From NCBI GenBank assembly GCA_964560765.1, contig CAZLMG010000013.1:49722-113721 (forward strand): a stretch of DNA of 64,000 nucleotides, in the 5' to 3' direction. Origin of the DNA: CAZLMG01 sp964560765 (GTDB lineage: Bacteria; Bdellovibrionota_B; Oligoflexia; Oligoflexales; CAZLMG01). How positions within the stretch are numbered: the stretch's first letter is position 1; each line of letters opens with the position of its first letter. This document shows, piece by piece, positions 32,706 through 41,462 of the stretch. The notes under the pieces were generated by a model. That model ran no database searches. It was not told where the DNA came from and worked only from the letters and a program-made list of their open reading frames with translations. The position numbers and the translations under genes are program-made.

Positions 32706-33503
32706 CTAGCGCGAAAGGTAATCAGCTGAAAAGACGTCCAGCGGAAATTTGCTAAACTCCATGCGCTTTGTTTTCCAGAACGACTTCCTGCCGCTCGTGA
32801 CCTGGTCTTCCATGATAAATTCCGATGGCCGTGATCGATCGAATTCGGCCCATTTGGTGATGGTCAGAGTCTTTAGCTTCTTGCCGGATGCCGAATAGAA
32901 ATTTGCGGTCACCGGATTTCGCCCTTTGCGACTGATGAAGTAATCCACAGCTGCATACGGAGCATCCTCATGCTTGGCTTCTAACCGTACTTCGTATACA
33001 TCCATCGATTCCATCGTTGTCTCTCGCACAATCTTTGCGGTGTAATCCTTGGCAACATCGATCTGAAAGAGGTCCACAAGCTGAAATACGCTATTGCCAA
33101 TCATTTCCTTTCGCGAAATATGATGCACCCGCCGAGAGTCCGGAAATTTTGCTAAATACCGATTCCCCTCGACCAGCATGCGCCTCCCGACTTCCTCGAC
33201 AGGTGCGAGAAACTCCACATATGCCTTCTTGCCTGAGCCCCGCCAAATCTTCATATCATAGATGATGGATTCCTTACCCGGAGCTTCTGTTCGCAAGTCG
33301 ACGTTAAGTATACCTGAATCTATGCCGCGCTTGCTCTCGGCTTCCGTAACCACATCGCGCGCCAATTCTGGTGTCCAGGCGAGGGTCGACGCGGGGGTCG
33401 ACGCGGGGGTCGACGCGGGGGTCGGCGCGGGGGTCTGCGCCCGTAGAATAGGTGACCATGCTGCCGTAAGCAAAGCAATGGCCGCGAGAATGAGCTTCAT
33501 CAA
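32706..33503 (-). CDS. Outer-membrane lipoprotein-sorting protein-like (LolA fold)
   Basis: A 265-residue exported protein. The signal peptide (LILAAIALLTAAWSPILRAQ) is followed by a low-complexity TPAS repeat region encoded by 12-base repeats, then a LolA/LolB-like beta domain: MKIWRGSGKKAYVEFLAPVEEVGRRMLVEG, RKEMIGNSVFQLVDL and TNAFYSASGKKLKTLTI-like strands. The family carries lipids or lipoproteins across the periplasm. It is the last gene of the operon lipoprotein, permease, LolA-like under the sigma-28 promoter at 35726-35752. Confidence 0.78.
   Translation of the reverse strand: MMKLILAAIALLTAAWSPILRAQTPAPTPASTPASTPASTLAWTPELARDVVTEAESKRGIDSGILNVDLRTEAPGKESIIYDMKIWRGSGKKAYVEFLAPVEEVGRRMLVEGNRYLAKFPDSRRVHHISRKEMIGNSVFQLVDLFQIDVAKDYTAKIVRETTMESMDVYEVRLEAKHEDAPYAAVDYFISRKGRNPVTANFYSASGKKLKTLTITKWAEFDRSRPSEFIMEDQVTSGRKSFWKTKRMEFSKFPLDVFSADYLSR
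33382..33440. repeat. 12-base tandem repeat (about 5 units) inside LolA-like gene
   Basis: Unit GGGGTCGACGCG, varying to GGGGTCGGCGCG. It encodes Ala/Ser/Thr/Pro repeats in the linker. Because it is 12 bases, copy number changes keep frame. Confidence 0.85.
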
Positions 33504-33541
33504 AGATCCTCAGAAAGATTAAAAATTCAAACACTCAATCT

Positions 33542-34804
33542 TCATGTGATCTGCCCACGAAAGGCGGTCACCGGCTCGACGCGACTGGCCCTGCGTGCCG
33601 GTGGAATCGCCGATGCGACGCAAATCAACAATCCAATAAGCATGATGATGAACGACAAACCTATGTCAACTGACGGAAAGACGTCAATGTAGCCAGAGCT
33701 GAATGGGTTCTTGAACGGAACTCCAACCATTCCCATGACCACCACAGCAATGTTACCCAGCAGAGCGCCAAAAATCCCCCCCACAATCCCAATGAGCGAT
33801 GATTCGAGCCCCACTAAAAGCATTAAATCCATTGGAAATGCACCCAAAGCCATCAGCGTCCCCATCTCAACAGTACGTTCTGCGACCATCATGTAAATCA
33901 TATTCAGCACCGAGAGCCCGGCCGACAGAAATAGGAGAAAACAGATAGCTCCGATCACGGAATTAAAAATTTCTTCCACATCCCGAATGACCGGCTCAAT
34001 TTCCCACCATCCGCGCAGCTCTGCACCACTCTCAGCAACCTTAGCGCGCGTCTGCTCAACCCACGCATCAATAGCGTCCCAGTGGTTGAGACGAACAGCC
34101 AGTTCGTTGTAGCGTTCCGGCATGCGCAGCAGCTTCCGCGCTTGATCGATATGCAGATAGACGACTCGCTTGGAAAAGCTTGGCAGTGGCACATTGACAA
34201 TTCCCACCACCACAACGTCAACCGCATTCACAGATCCTGCCACGGTTTGACTGATCAAAGACGCTTCGTCACCAATCTTGAGACCAAGGGCCTCAGACAA
34301 GCCTCGCCCGATGGTGACACCCATCTTATTCTCTGCAGAAATGAATTGCCCAGTATCTGACTGAGGATTGAACAAACGCGGAGACACGACCGGCTCGGCA
34401 ACTGGATCGACGCCAAGTCCAATGAAGTAGATTGTCTTCTCAGCTGCGGAGATAATTCCTTCGATCTTCAATCGGCGCGAGAACCCAGCAACTTCCGGAT
34501 CGGAATTCAGCGCGATTTCAGCGCTATTGCCATCCTTCATCGTTAACTTTTCTTCCACACCTTCCGCTTGCTGCCAATACCCCTCAGCATGAATTTGGGC
34601 GTGCGCGGCACCGGTGTCAGCGGCACCTTGCTGCCACAGCTGCATGATGGCAGCAGAAAAACGCACCGCCACAATAGTAACAGCGACGGAGAGCGCGACC
34701 GTTGCAACCGTTAGAGAGGTTCGTCGGCGATTGCGCCACAAACTGCGGCCGCCGTACTGCAATCCAAAACGCAGGAAGGCTGCAAGAGACTGTTTCATGA
34801 GCAT
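33542..34804 (-). CDS. ABC transporter permease, FtsX/MacB/LolE type
   Basis: About 420 residues. One N-terminal TM helix is at about 30-52 (SLTVATVALSVAVTIVAVRFS), then a large periplasmic domain (about 60-280), then three C-terminal TM helices (ICFLLFLSAGLSVLNMIYMMV, LLVGLESSLIGIVGGIFGALLG, LSFIIMLIGLLICVASAI). This is the MacB/LolC arrangement. The C-terminal PPARRASRVEPV is typical. No ATPase is encoded beside it; the orphan LolD-like ATPase at 18763 is a candidate. ATG 34804 or 34798 are both plausible. Confidence 0.85.
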   Translation of the reverse strand: MLMKQSLAAFLRFGLQYGGRSLWRNRRRTSLTVATVALSVAVTIVAVRFSAAIMQLWQQGAADTGAAHAQIHAEGYWQQAEGVEEKLTMKDGNSAEIALNSDPEVAGFSRRLKIEGIISAAEKTIYFIGLGVDPVAEPVVSPRLFNPQSDTGQFISAENKMGVTIGRGLSEALGLKIGDEASLISQTVAGSVNAVDVVVVGIVNVPLPSFSKRVVYLHIDQARKLLRMPERYNELAVRLNHWDAIDAWVEQTRAKVAESGAELRGWWEIEPVIRDVEEIFNSVIGAICFLLFLSAGLSVLNMIYMMVAERTVEMGTLMALGAFPMDLMLLVGLESSLIGIVGGIFGALLGNIAVVVMGMVGVPFKNPFSSGYIDVFPSVDIGLSFIIMLIGLLICVASAIPPARRASRVEPVTAFRGQIT

Positions 34805-34844
34805 CCATTCCGAAAATAGCACAGGAAGTGTCGACTTGAGTCCG

Positions 34845-35693
34845 TTAGCGGATGCTGCCAGCAACCAGCTGAGGCGCCTTCAGAGAGTTGCGATAGCTGC
34901 GCTGCAAATCAGTGATGAACGCCGCCCTCGCCTTCTCGACTGTTTTTGGGTGGTCATTATTGTTCTCATAAGTCTGATCGGCCAATGAGTAAACGGCTAC
35001 GGTGGTTGGATTGATCGCATTGATGATGATCACGCCCTTGAATGCGACAACGGTTTCATAAGTGCGAGAGAAGCTGGTCGTAACAACATACGTAGAGTTA
35101 GCTTTCAGAGTAAGAAAGCTCGTTGAAGCCTCATAATCAACGACGATAAATGGCGCGCTTGAAGTGTTCTTATAGCGATATGCTACCGTGTCTGCGCCCA
35201 CCGTCGAGGGTGTGTACTGCACGGCCGAATCGGTCTCAAACCCAACTTGTTTGAACTCATCGGGACGCATAATCTGCATTCGCAACATTTCGTAATAAGA
35301 ACGCGCATCGATCTGCGACGCCAAGCTGGTGCCCAATTGCATCTCAGTCTGTTTATTAGGCCGCTCCTGAGCCAGCAGAAGAAGCTCGGGCACCTCATCC
35401 ATTCCTCGATACTGGTAAGGTGGTTGGCTCAGCTGTGTCAATTGACCCCGGTCACAAAAGCGTTGAATGAGTGTCGCATGCTGCGACATCAACGCGGTGC
35501 TGGCCTTCAAAGTCTGGCAAAGATCTAAAACGCCGGGTACGTTACTTGAAAATTGTGGCGATGGATCGGATGTCGGGTTGGTATTGGATTGGGGTGCCGT
35601 TCGTGGCGCTTTGGCACAGGCCCCAATGGCAATCGACGTCGCAATGTAAGTCATCAGTCTGGAAAAAATCAAAACCGCACGCGGCATGTTCAT
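34845..35693 (-). CDS. Predicted lipoprotein, function unknown
   Basis: A 282-residue lipoprotein from ATG 35693 (GGGGGG upstream), lipobox AIGAC. A Pro/Ser/Asn-rich linker is followed by a domain with Cys pair LCQTLK...RFCDRG and a beta-rich C-terminal half (FIVVDYEASTSFLTLKANSTYVVTTSFSRTYETV). No family recognised. First gene of an operon with the permease and LolA-like gene, 40 bases before the permease start. Confidence 0.75.
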   Translation of the reverse strand: MNMPRAVLIFSRLMTYIATSIAIGACAKAPRTAPQSNTNPTSDPSPQFSSNVPGVLDLCQTLKASTALMSQHATLIQRFCDRGQLTQLSQPPYQYRGMDEVPELLLLAQERPNKQTEMQLGTSLASQIDARSYYEMLRMQIMRPDEFKQVGFETDSAVQYTPSTVGADTVAYRYKNTSSAPFIVVDYEASTSFLTLKANSTYVVTTSFSRTYETVVAFKGVIIINAINPTTVAVYSLADQTYENNNDHPKTVEKARAAFITDLQRSYRNSLKAPQLVAGSIR

Positions 35694-35725
35694 GCCCCCC
35701 AATTTGACGACGCTCTCGTTTTACG

Positions 35726-35752
35726 TTATCGGCAAAAAGAGAGAAAATCTTA
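35726..35752 (-). promoter_or_regulatory. Sigma-28 (FliA) promoter
   Basis: Minus strand: TAAGATTT (6 of 8), exactly 11 bases, and a perfect GCCGATAA, about 33 bases before the lipoprotein ATG. Confidence 0.7.
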
Positions 35753-35810
35753 AGTATTCCCCATGCCTTTGCCGCATAAGCCAGGAATTTCAACGTAGTA
35801 TCTGCCGCAA

Positions 35811-37469
35811 CTAAGAAGCTTTTTCCACCACTGATCTTGGAAAGTTAGTCTCCGTCAACGCGAGAGCACGGCGCTCGGCTATCGTCTTTAGCAGCATCTC
35901 TGTCTGATCTGAAAAGTGCACGAACATACCCATCATATTCATGGCAAAATCAAATTTTTGCACACCCATCGCCATCGTCTTGCCAGCATTGCGCAAGAAA
36001 AAGTGACGAACCTCTGGGCGCTTCATCATCCAGCCAATAACACGGATCAGCCCGAGCAGATTTCTCCGAAGCTCCCATCCTTTGGGCCAGTGCCGACGCC
36101 TGGGCTTCAATAGCTTCGCCGTTTCTAACACACGGTCCATAAACGCCTGCGGCGAATATACGGCTTGGATCACTCGAGCATACTCATCCAAAATCTCAAC
36201 CCGATCGCGCAGCGTCACAAAATTCAAGCCACCGGCTGTTTGATCGGCTCCTTCCACCGTACTACCCTGCAGACTGACGCGGTAAGGTCCGCTGTTGTCT
36301 TTGACTAGATGCGCATCCGGAGTCAGCAACCGCCCTTCCTTCTGCAAGCGTCGCGTTAGCTGGGTATTTGGCAACGCAACCAGTAAACCGACCATGGCCA
36401 TGATCGTGCTGCTTTCTCGAATACAATCAATCATCACTCGATCGACGCCTGTCTTCTCGCCGTCGAAACCCAGAATGTAGCCCGCCGAGACTGAAATGCC
36501 ATGCTCATAGACGGCGCGGACGCGATCAACGACGGGGCGCATGGTATTCTGCGACTTCTGCGTCTTCAGCAACAGCTCTGGATCGGGGGTTTCGATCCCC
36601 ATAAAGACATAGCGAAAATCGCAATCGGCCATTAACTCCATGAGTGGCTTGTCATCTGCCAGGTTCATCGAAGCTTCGGTGGAAAAAAAGAAAGGATATT
36701 TGCGCCGCTCACACCACGCGCGAATCTCTGGCAGCATCTTCTTGATGTTACGTTTGTTGCCGATAAAGTTGTCGTCAACGATGTCAACCCAGCCTCGATA
36801 ACCGAGTTGATAGAGCAACTCCAACTCCGTAATCAACTGCTCAGCAGTCTTCCAGCGTGGCTTGCGCCCATACAGCTCGATGATGTCGCAGAACTCGCAA
36901 TTAAAGGGGCAGCCACGGGAATACTGAACTCCGATATGCACATAATTATCGAACTTCACCAGGTCGAATCTCGGCGTTGGCGAGCGGCTAACATCAGGCT
37001 TTTCCGCGCACTCAAATCGGCCCGAGCGCTCTCCTGCTCGCCAACTCTCCAGCCACAGAGGGATGGTGGCCTCACCCTCCCCAAGTACCCGAGCGTCTGC
37101 CTCTTCGTAAATTTCCGGCTGACTCGTGGGGTCAGCTCCACCGACCGCCACAAAAATGTTCCGTCGTTTAGCTTCACGAATGACTTCCAAAATTCCCGCT
37201 TGCTGCGGTAGCATGCCTCCGACACAAACTATTTCCGCCCAATCCCAGTCCTGCTCGGTCATGGATGCGACATTGAGATCGACCAATCGAAACTGCCAAT
37301 GTTGAGGCAATATTGCTGCAACGGTTAGCAGCCCTAACGGTGGCGATGGGGTTTTGGCGCCAATGAGTTCGCACGTTGCGCGATAATTCCAGTAGTTTGC
37401 CGCTGAGAATGCAGGTTGCACTAACAAGCATCGTAGCTCGACATCTGGAGAGGGAATATTCGTTTTCAT
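35811..37469 (-). CDS. B12-binding radical SAM protein with DUF4070-type C-terminus
   Basis: A 552-residue protein from ATG 37469 (AAAGGTGG upstream). An N-terminal cobalamin-binding-like Rossmann domain (about 10-140; DLNVASMTEQDWDWAEIVCVGG) precedes the radical SAM core with the iron-sulfur motif SRGCPFNCEFCD (Cys187, Cys191, Cys194) and VDDNFIGNK. The C-terminal region (about 380-550) resembles DUF4070 of hopanoid methylases and related lipid enzymes. It would methylate or rearrange an unactivated carbon. The ATG overlaps the DUF3419 stop by four bases. Substrate unknown; the context suggests a lipid or acyl chain. Confidence 0.83.
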   Translation of the reverse strand: MKTNIPSPDVELRCLLVQPAFSAANYWNYRATCELIGAKTPSPPLGLLTVAAILPQHWQFRLVDLNVASMTEQDWDWAEIVCVGGMLPQQAGILEVIREAKRRNIFVAVGGADPTSQPEIYEEADARVLGEGEATIPLWLESWRAGERSGRFECAEKPDVSRSPTPRFDLVKFDNYVHIGVQYSRGCPFNCEFCDIIELYGRKPRWKTAEQLITELELLYQLGYRGWVDIVDDNFIGNKRNIKKMLPEIRAWCERRKYPFFFSTEASMNLADDKPLMELMADCDFRYVFMGIETPDPELLLKTQKSQNTMRPVVDRVRAVYEHGISVSAGYILGFDGEKTGVDRVMIDCIRESSTIMAMVGLLVALPNTQLTRRLQKEGRLLTPDAHLVKDNSGPYRVSLQGSTVEGADQTAGGLNFVTLRDRVEILDEYARVIQAVYSPQAFMDRVLETAKLLKPRRRHWPKGWELRRNLLGLIRVIGWMMKRPEVRHFFLRNAGKTMAMGVQKFDFAMNMMGMFVHFSDQTEMLLKTIAERRALALTETNFPRSVVEKAS

Positions 37470-38563
37470 GCCGCCACCTTTTCCGCCAAGCACAAATCGT
37501 AAACAAACGAGGTATCAGCGATCGTCATCTCTGCGACGGATATACTTCGAAATGCCTTCAGCCAATTTTCATCAGGAATAATTGGCGCGAGGAATCCACG
37601 GATCATTATACGTGATTGCGGAGCTAGATTTCTGCTGCACGCTCGCCAGAAGCACGCCAGCTGATCGTCAGTCATGTAGGCGGGTACGTTGCTCACGGAC
37701 AACTTCACGATTGCATCGCTTCGCCAGGATTGAAGATATTGGCTCAATTCAGCTTCTTGACAAGTCAAACGATCGATTCTGCTCTTGATAATCGCATAGC
37801 ACTCACGACGCAAGTAATGCGGCCAAGACATCCCATCTTGATAATTTCCCAAGAAGATGAGCTGCAGGAGATGGGAATCGCGAGCCAAATGTTGCTGCAG
37901 AAATTGTTCTAGTTTCGCCAGAACGAGATCGGGAACAGAACGACTCGAAGGCGTTCGACGGAACCAACCCCAATTGTCCAGAAAGAGACGAAAGACCCAA
38001 GGACTCGTCCCTAACTTTGCCAAGCGACGCCAGCTGGACTGACTCTGAATGGAGGACCACAGGGCTCTCTGCTGCTCCAAATCTGTTTGCGAAAAGAGCG
38101 CACGTATACGGGGGCCAATCAAGAATCGCAACCCAGCTGCATAAGCTGCGAAGTGTTTTTCAACTTTGCCTGCATAGAGAAGCGCTCTCTGCGACTGCCA
38201 ACGGCGAGCCACTGCTGCCAATTGCGGGTCCTTCTGCTGCACTTCAGCCAGCACTCGGCTCCAGGTTTCGCGTTTATTTGCACCGCCCTCGCAAACACCC
38301 AGAAATGTCAAAAATTCTTCGTACTCCAAACAGCCAATTGCGATTGCTTTTAGGCGAGTGATAGCTACCTGCAAAGAATTCGCGTCAATGGCGATCACTC
38401 TAGCCGCATCGGAAAGAAGTAAACCGATGGCACGTCCACCACCGCCAGCAACAGTGATAACCGTTTCACCGCGCTTTGGATCTAGGCCAGAAAGTTCTGA
38501 CGTTAAATCCTCGGTGCAACTTGTGTACTGAAGGTTTCTCAGAAAGCGTGACAAGGCAACCAA
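37466..38563 (-). CDS. DUF3419/BtaA-like SAM-dependent 3-amino-3-carboxypropyl transferase
   Basis: A 365-residue protein with the class I SAM fold: YTSCTEDLTSELSGL, VITVAGGGGRAIGLLL and VIAIDANSLQVAITRLKAIAIG, matching the BtaA glycine-rich loop and acidic residue, and YEEFLTFLG. C-terminal features (LFLDNWGWF, LSVSNVPAYMTDDQL) fit DUF3419. Characterised BtaA moves the aminocarboxypropyl group of SAM onto diacylglycerol. BtaB, the partner N-methyltransferase, is absent here, so a betaine lipid is not implied. TTG start, 10 bases after the CLF stop. Confidence 0.75.
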   Translation of the reverse strand: MVALSRFLRNLQYTSCTEDLTSELSGLDPKRGETVITVAGGGGRAIGLLLSDAARVIAIDANSLQVAITRLKAIAIGCLEYEEFLTFLGVCEGGANKRETWSRVLAEVQQKDPQLAAVARRWQSQRALLYAGKVEKHFAAYAAGLRFLIGPRIRALFSQTDLEQQRALWSSIQSQSSWRRLAKLGTSPWVFRLFLDNWGWFRRTPSSRSVPDLVLAKLEQFLQQHLARDSHLLQLIFLGNYQDGMSWPHYLRRECYAIIKSRIDRLTCQEAELSQYLQSWRSDAIVKLSVSNVPAYMTDDQLACFWRACSRNLAPQSRIMIRGFLAPIIPDENWLKAFRSISVAEMTIADTSFVYDLCLAEKVAA

Positions 38564-38573
38564 CGTTTTTTAG

Positions 38574-39866
38574 TTATGGCCGACCAAAGACAAGTGCACA
38601 GCTGATGCCAGAGAATGAACGGGCTGTGACGCATCCCAAAGTCGCAGGTAATTCTCTGGACTCCGTGACTACCTCCACCGCCTGAAATTCTCCATCAGCT
38701 CGGGTACAGTTCGGCGTAGATGGTAGAATTCCCTCTTGCATTGCTTGGGTCGCCATGATGAGGGACGCGACAGGAGCGGCCTCCGAAAGATCCCCTGTCA
38801 CTGATCTGGGGCTCGTCACCGCTATTTTCTGGCCGGTGTCCACCCAATTTTTCTCATACGCTTCAAGCTCACTGCGATCGCCGGCAATAGCGCCATTGCC
38901 GTGCCCAATTAACCAGCCTAAGTCCTCTCGATGGCAGCGAGCCATACGCGTCGCGCCATCGATCGCTCGTGCCAGGCTTGGTGCAGAGCTGCCCTTGATA
39001 TAGGCAAACCCACCATCATTGCGCGTTGCATAACCGTGAATGCGAGCCAATATTTTGGCTCCACGTCGCCGTGCGGCTGCCTCTTCCTCGATAACAACGA
39101 ACGCGGCTCCCTCGCTCAGAATCGTCCCTTGCCGCTCGGCATCATAGGGACGCATGGCATTTTCAATCGCCGAGTTTGGCAACGACCGGGTATCTAGCAG
39201 ATACCCCATGTCAATGCCTTCGCGCAGGTAATTGGCATCGGGCGCTCCAGAAAGGCCACCGGCTACTGCGATATCGGCCCGCCCAGTCTTGATGGCCCAG
39301 AGGGCTTCACCCACAGCGCGTAAGCCCGAAACTTGAAAGTCCATGAAGTTTGCATTCACGCCGCGAATGTCGTGAGCAATACTCGTATAACACAACGTAT
39401 TGTTCATCAGAGTCTGAAGCATGACCATCGGGTTGACGCTTCCCATCAGCCGCCCACCAAAGGCGTTACTATCAAATTGGCTACCTCGATCACTCGACTT
39501 CACCAGCTCGTAGTACGGATGCAAATCACACACTTGCGTACTACCTGCTCCGACGTACATAGCAAAGCGCTCGGCCGCGTGGTTTCCACTAACCATATTC
39601 GCGTCACGGATGGCTTCCGTTGCGGCGATGATTCCCAGCACATCCCGCCGAGTCACAGCCTTCTGAACTTTTCGATCAGGCAATCGCTTTGGGTCGACGT
39701 CGGGGCAAGTTCCGCATATCTGCTTTTCGCCGCTGAGCCCGGTAATACCTTCTGTATGGAACTGGGTTCGACCTAACTTCCAGGCGTTCACAAGCGCACT
39801 GACGTCGTCCCCTTGCGGTGTCAGCAAGGCCATACCAGTGAGGACCACTCTTCGATCAGAAGTCAT
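38574..39866 (-). CDS. Chain-length-factor-like ketosynthase (Cys to Gln)
   Basis: A 430-residue KAS-fold protein from ATG 39866, one base after the KS stop. The nucleophile position is Gln178 in DFQVSGLRA, the hallmark replacement of KS-beta/chain length factors. His322 remains (GHGNGA), but the second His is Asp359 (VTGDLSEAA). It should pair with the active KS encoded just upstream and set chain length. It is a paralog of the inactive KS at 25225. Confidence 0.88.
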   Translation of the reverse strand: MTSDRRVVLTGMALLTPQGDDVSALVNAWKLGRTQFHTEGITGLSGEKQICGTCPDVDPKRLPDRKVQKAVTRRDVLGIIAATEAIRDANMVSGNHAAERFAMYVGAGSTQVCDLHPYYELVKSSDRGSQFDSNAFGGRLMGSVNPMVMLQTLMNNTLCYTSIAHDIRGVNANFMDFQVSGLRAVGEALWAIKTGRADIAVAGGLSGAPDANYLREGIDMGYLLDTRSLPNSAIENAMRPYDAERQGTILSEGAAFVVIEEEAAARRRGAKILARIHGYATRNDGGFAYIKGSSAPSLARAIDGATRMARCHREDLGWLIGHGNGAIAGDRSELEAYEKNWVDTGQKIAVTSPRSVTGDLSEAAPVASLIMATQAMQEGILPSTPNCTRADGEFQAVEVVTESRELPATLGCVTARSFSGISCALVFGRP

Positions 39867-39867
39867 C

Positions 39868-41136
39868 TTAAACCTGCTGAAAGAGGATGGAACAATTTGA
39901 ACCGCCAAAGCCAATGGAATTGGACATGGCTGCTCGCACATTCACCTTGCGGTACTCGCCTCTGACGAATTCGATGTCGTCACCACAATCTGTGTTTTCC
40001 AGATTGCGGTTCGGGGGAACGCATCCCGTTTTCACGGCCAGCGCACAAAACGCTGCCTCTAACGCTCCGGCGGCAGAGATCAGGTGGCCCGTCTCAGATT
40101 TCGTTGAACTTATCAGAGGTCGATGCCCTCGACTTCCGAATACACGGCGCACGGCCAAAGCCTCGATACGGTCGTTGAGTTCGGTGGAAGTGCCGTGGGC
40201 ATTGACATAGGTAACGTCCTCATAGGCTAAGTTTGCGCCAGTGATTGCATCATGCATCGCCTCGACGATACCGCGCCCATTTTCCGGCAAATCGGTAATA
40301 CGGTAGGCACTCTCCGTCTCACCATAGCCGCCAATTTCGGCATAGATGTTGGCACCACGCGCACGCGCATGCTCGTACTCTTCAAGCACCATCATCGCCG
40401 CACCTTCGCTGGCAACAAACCCATCGCGATCGCGATCGAAAGGCCGCGACGCCCCCTGCGGGTCGTGATTACGGCGACTAAGCGCTCCGATGAGACAGAA
40501 TCCTGCCATCAGCAATTCACCTGCAAGTGAGTCAGCTCCCCCAGCCAGGATGGCATCTGCCTCTCCACGAGAGACTTGCAGATAGGCTTGACCTAGGGAC
40601 TGACCACTGGACGCACAGGCGGTATGAATCGTGGTAGCTGGCCCCAGGGCATTCCAGCGCGCACTCAAAACGGCAGCCAGCGTTCCGGGGTGATTTTGCA
40701 ACACAACATGGCTCCCCTGCATCTGGCCAATTCGCGCCACAAGATCAGGCATGCCCGGCTCAAGCCGCATTCCAGCCAGTAACTGTGCCAAGCGATGGGG
40801 ATCTATGGCACCGATGCCAGCACCGATGCTGACACCCAGGCGCTCGGGATGCACTTGTGAGGCAATTCCGCTGTCCAGCATGGCTTCCATAGCCGCCTGC
40901 ATGCCAAACTCCGAAGGACGATTGAGGTAGGCGCGATGCTCGGACAAAACGGCCGACTCGTCGAGTTGAAAATCCCTGACTTCACAGGCAAACGTTGTCG
41001 GCCAGGTTTCCGCCGCAAACTGAGAAATGGGGCCCGCGCCGCTCTTACCCGCGAGGACACTCGACCAGGTTCGCATGGTGTCTCCACCCAGCGGCGAAAC
41101 GATTCCAATTCCGGTCACAACGACCCTACGGCGCAT
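39868..41136 (-). CDS. Beta-ketoacyl-ACP synthase, active (FabF-like)
   Basis: A 422-residue KAS with intact Cys174 (HTACASSG), His314 (NAHGTSTELND) and His351 (SETGHLISAAGA) and the FabF C-terminus MSNSIGFGGSNCSILF. It should be the catalytic half of a KS/CLF pair with the next gene. First gene of the operon KS, CLF, DUF3419, radical SAM. ATG with GGGGGAC upstream, about 60 bases downstream of a TATAAT. Confidence 0.95.
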   Translation of the reverse strand: MRRRVVVTGIGIVSPLGGDTMRTWSSVLAGKSGAGPISQFAAETWPTTFACEVRDFQLDESAVLSEHRAYLNRPSEFGMQAAMEAMLDSGIASQVHPERLGVSIGAGIGAIDPHRLAQLLAGMRLEPGMPDLVARIGQMQGSHVVLQNHPGTLAAVLSARWNALGPATTIHTACASSGQSLGQAYLQVSRGEADAILAGGADSLAGELLMAGFCLIGALSRRNHDPQGASRPFDRDRDGFVASEGAAMMVLEEYEHARARGANIYAEIGGYGETESAYRITDLPENGRGIVEAMHDAITGANLAYEDVTYVNAHGTSTELNDRIEALAVRRVFGSRGHRPLISSTKSETGHLISAAGALEAAFCALAVKTGCVPPNRNLENTDCGDDIEFVRGEYRKVNVRAAMSNSIGFGGSNCSILFQQV

Positions 41137-41200
41137 GCGTCCCCCATTCCTTAGTCAAGTGCACGGCAGAGAAAAATTTTTTTGCTCGGTTTATCTGACG

Positions 41201-41242
41201 ATTATAACCCAATTTCAGTCCTTTCGGGTTTTTTCAAACCCG
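41201..41242 (-). promoter_or_regulatory. Promoter with overlapping inverted repeat for KS/CLF operon
   Basis: Minus strand: perfect TATAAT (41201-41206) 65-70 bases before the KS ATG. The -35 region (about 41224-41229) carries no TTGACA-like box but is occupied by a perfect 7-bp inverted repeat (CGGGTTT/AAACCCG, 41225-41242), which fits regulation by a DNA-binding protein. Confidence 0.5.
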
Positions 41243-41303
41243 CCAGGTCGACTGCGTTGATTTTCTTTACAAGCAATTTGTTTTTCCCTGGTCCAACGTT
41301 TGG

Positions 41304-41309
41304 TAGAAT
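41304..41309 (+). promoter_or_regulatory. -10 box of leader RNA
   Basis: TAGAAT at 41304-41309, with no convincing -35. Transcription would begin near 41315, at the base of hairpin P1. Confidence 0.4.
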
Positions 41310-41384
41310 GTGAATAAGCTCCGCTGGCGAAGGAGACCTTCGCTAAGAGCTTATAGGCTATAAGCCTAGGAAAGGAGGTGGTGC

Positions 41385-41435
41385 ATGGTGTCTTTTCACT
41401 TATGCACCTGTAACATGGGGGTGACGAAGCGCTAA
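41385..41435 (+). CDS. Putative 16-residue leader peptide
   Basis: ATG at 41385 has an optimal AAAGGAGGTG five bases upstream. The ORF reads MVSFHLCTCNMGVTKR and stops at TAA. It has Cys7 and Cys9 as a CxC pair. The start codon lies in a hairpin and the stop in another, so translation would reshape the RNA. No homolog known to me; coding is inferred from the ribosome site. Confidence 0.4.
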   Translation: MVSFHLCTCNMGVTKR

Positions 41436-41462
41436 CGCGACTTCTCATCTCCTAGCAGGTGC

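Noticed and set aside
32699..32713. CGCGCTCTAGCGCG as a terminator between convergent genes
   Set aside because: It is a short palindrome without a U-tract on either strand.
33382..33440. CRISPR-like repeats
   Set aside because: Units are only 12 bases, contiguous, in frame, and encode a Pro/Ala/Ser/Thr linker.
36762..36769. GCCGATAA on the plus strand
   Set aside because: It is inside the radical SAM gene with no -35 and no downstream plus-strand gene.
37466..38563. Betaine-lipid (DGTS) synthesis
   Set aside because: DUF3419 is the BtaA family, but no BtaB methyltransferase is present, and the operon contains KS/CLF and a radical SAM enzyme.
22551..41136. Aryl polyene or flexirubin cluster
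   Set aside because: No ammonia lyase, adenylating ligase, acyltransferase or MMPL exporter is present, and a FabL-type enoyl reductase is.
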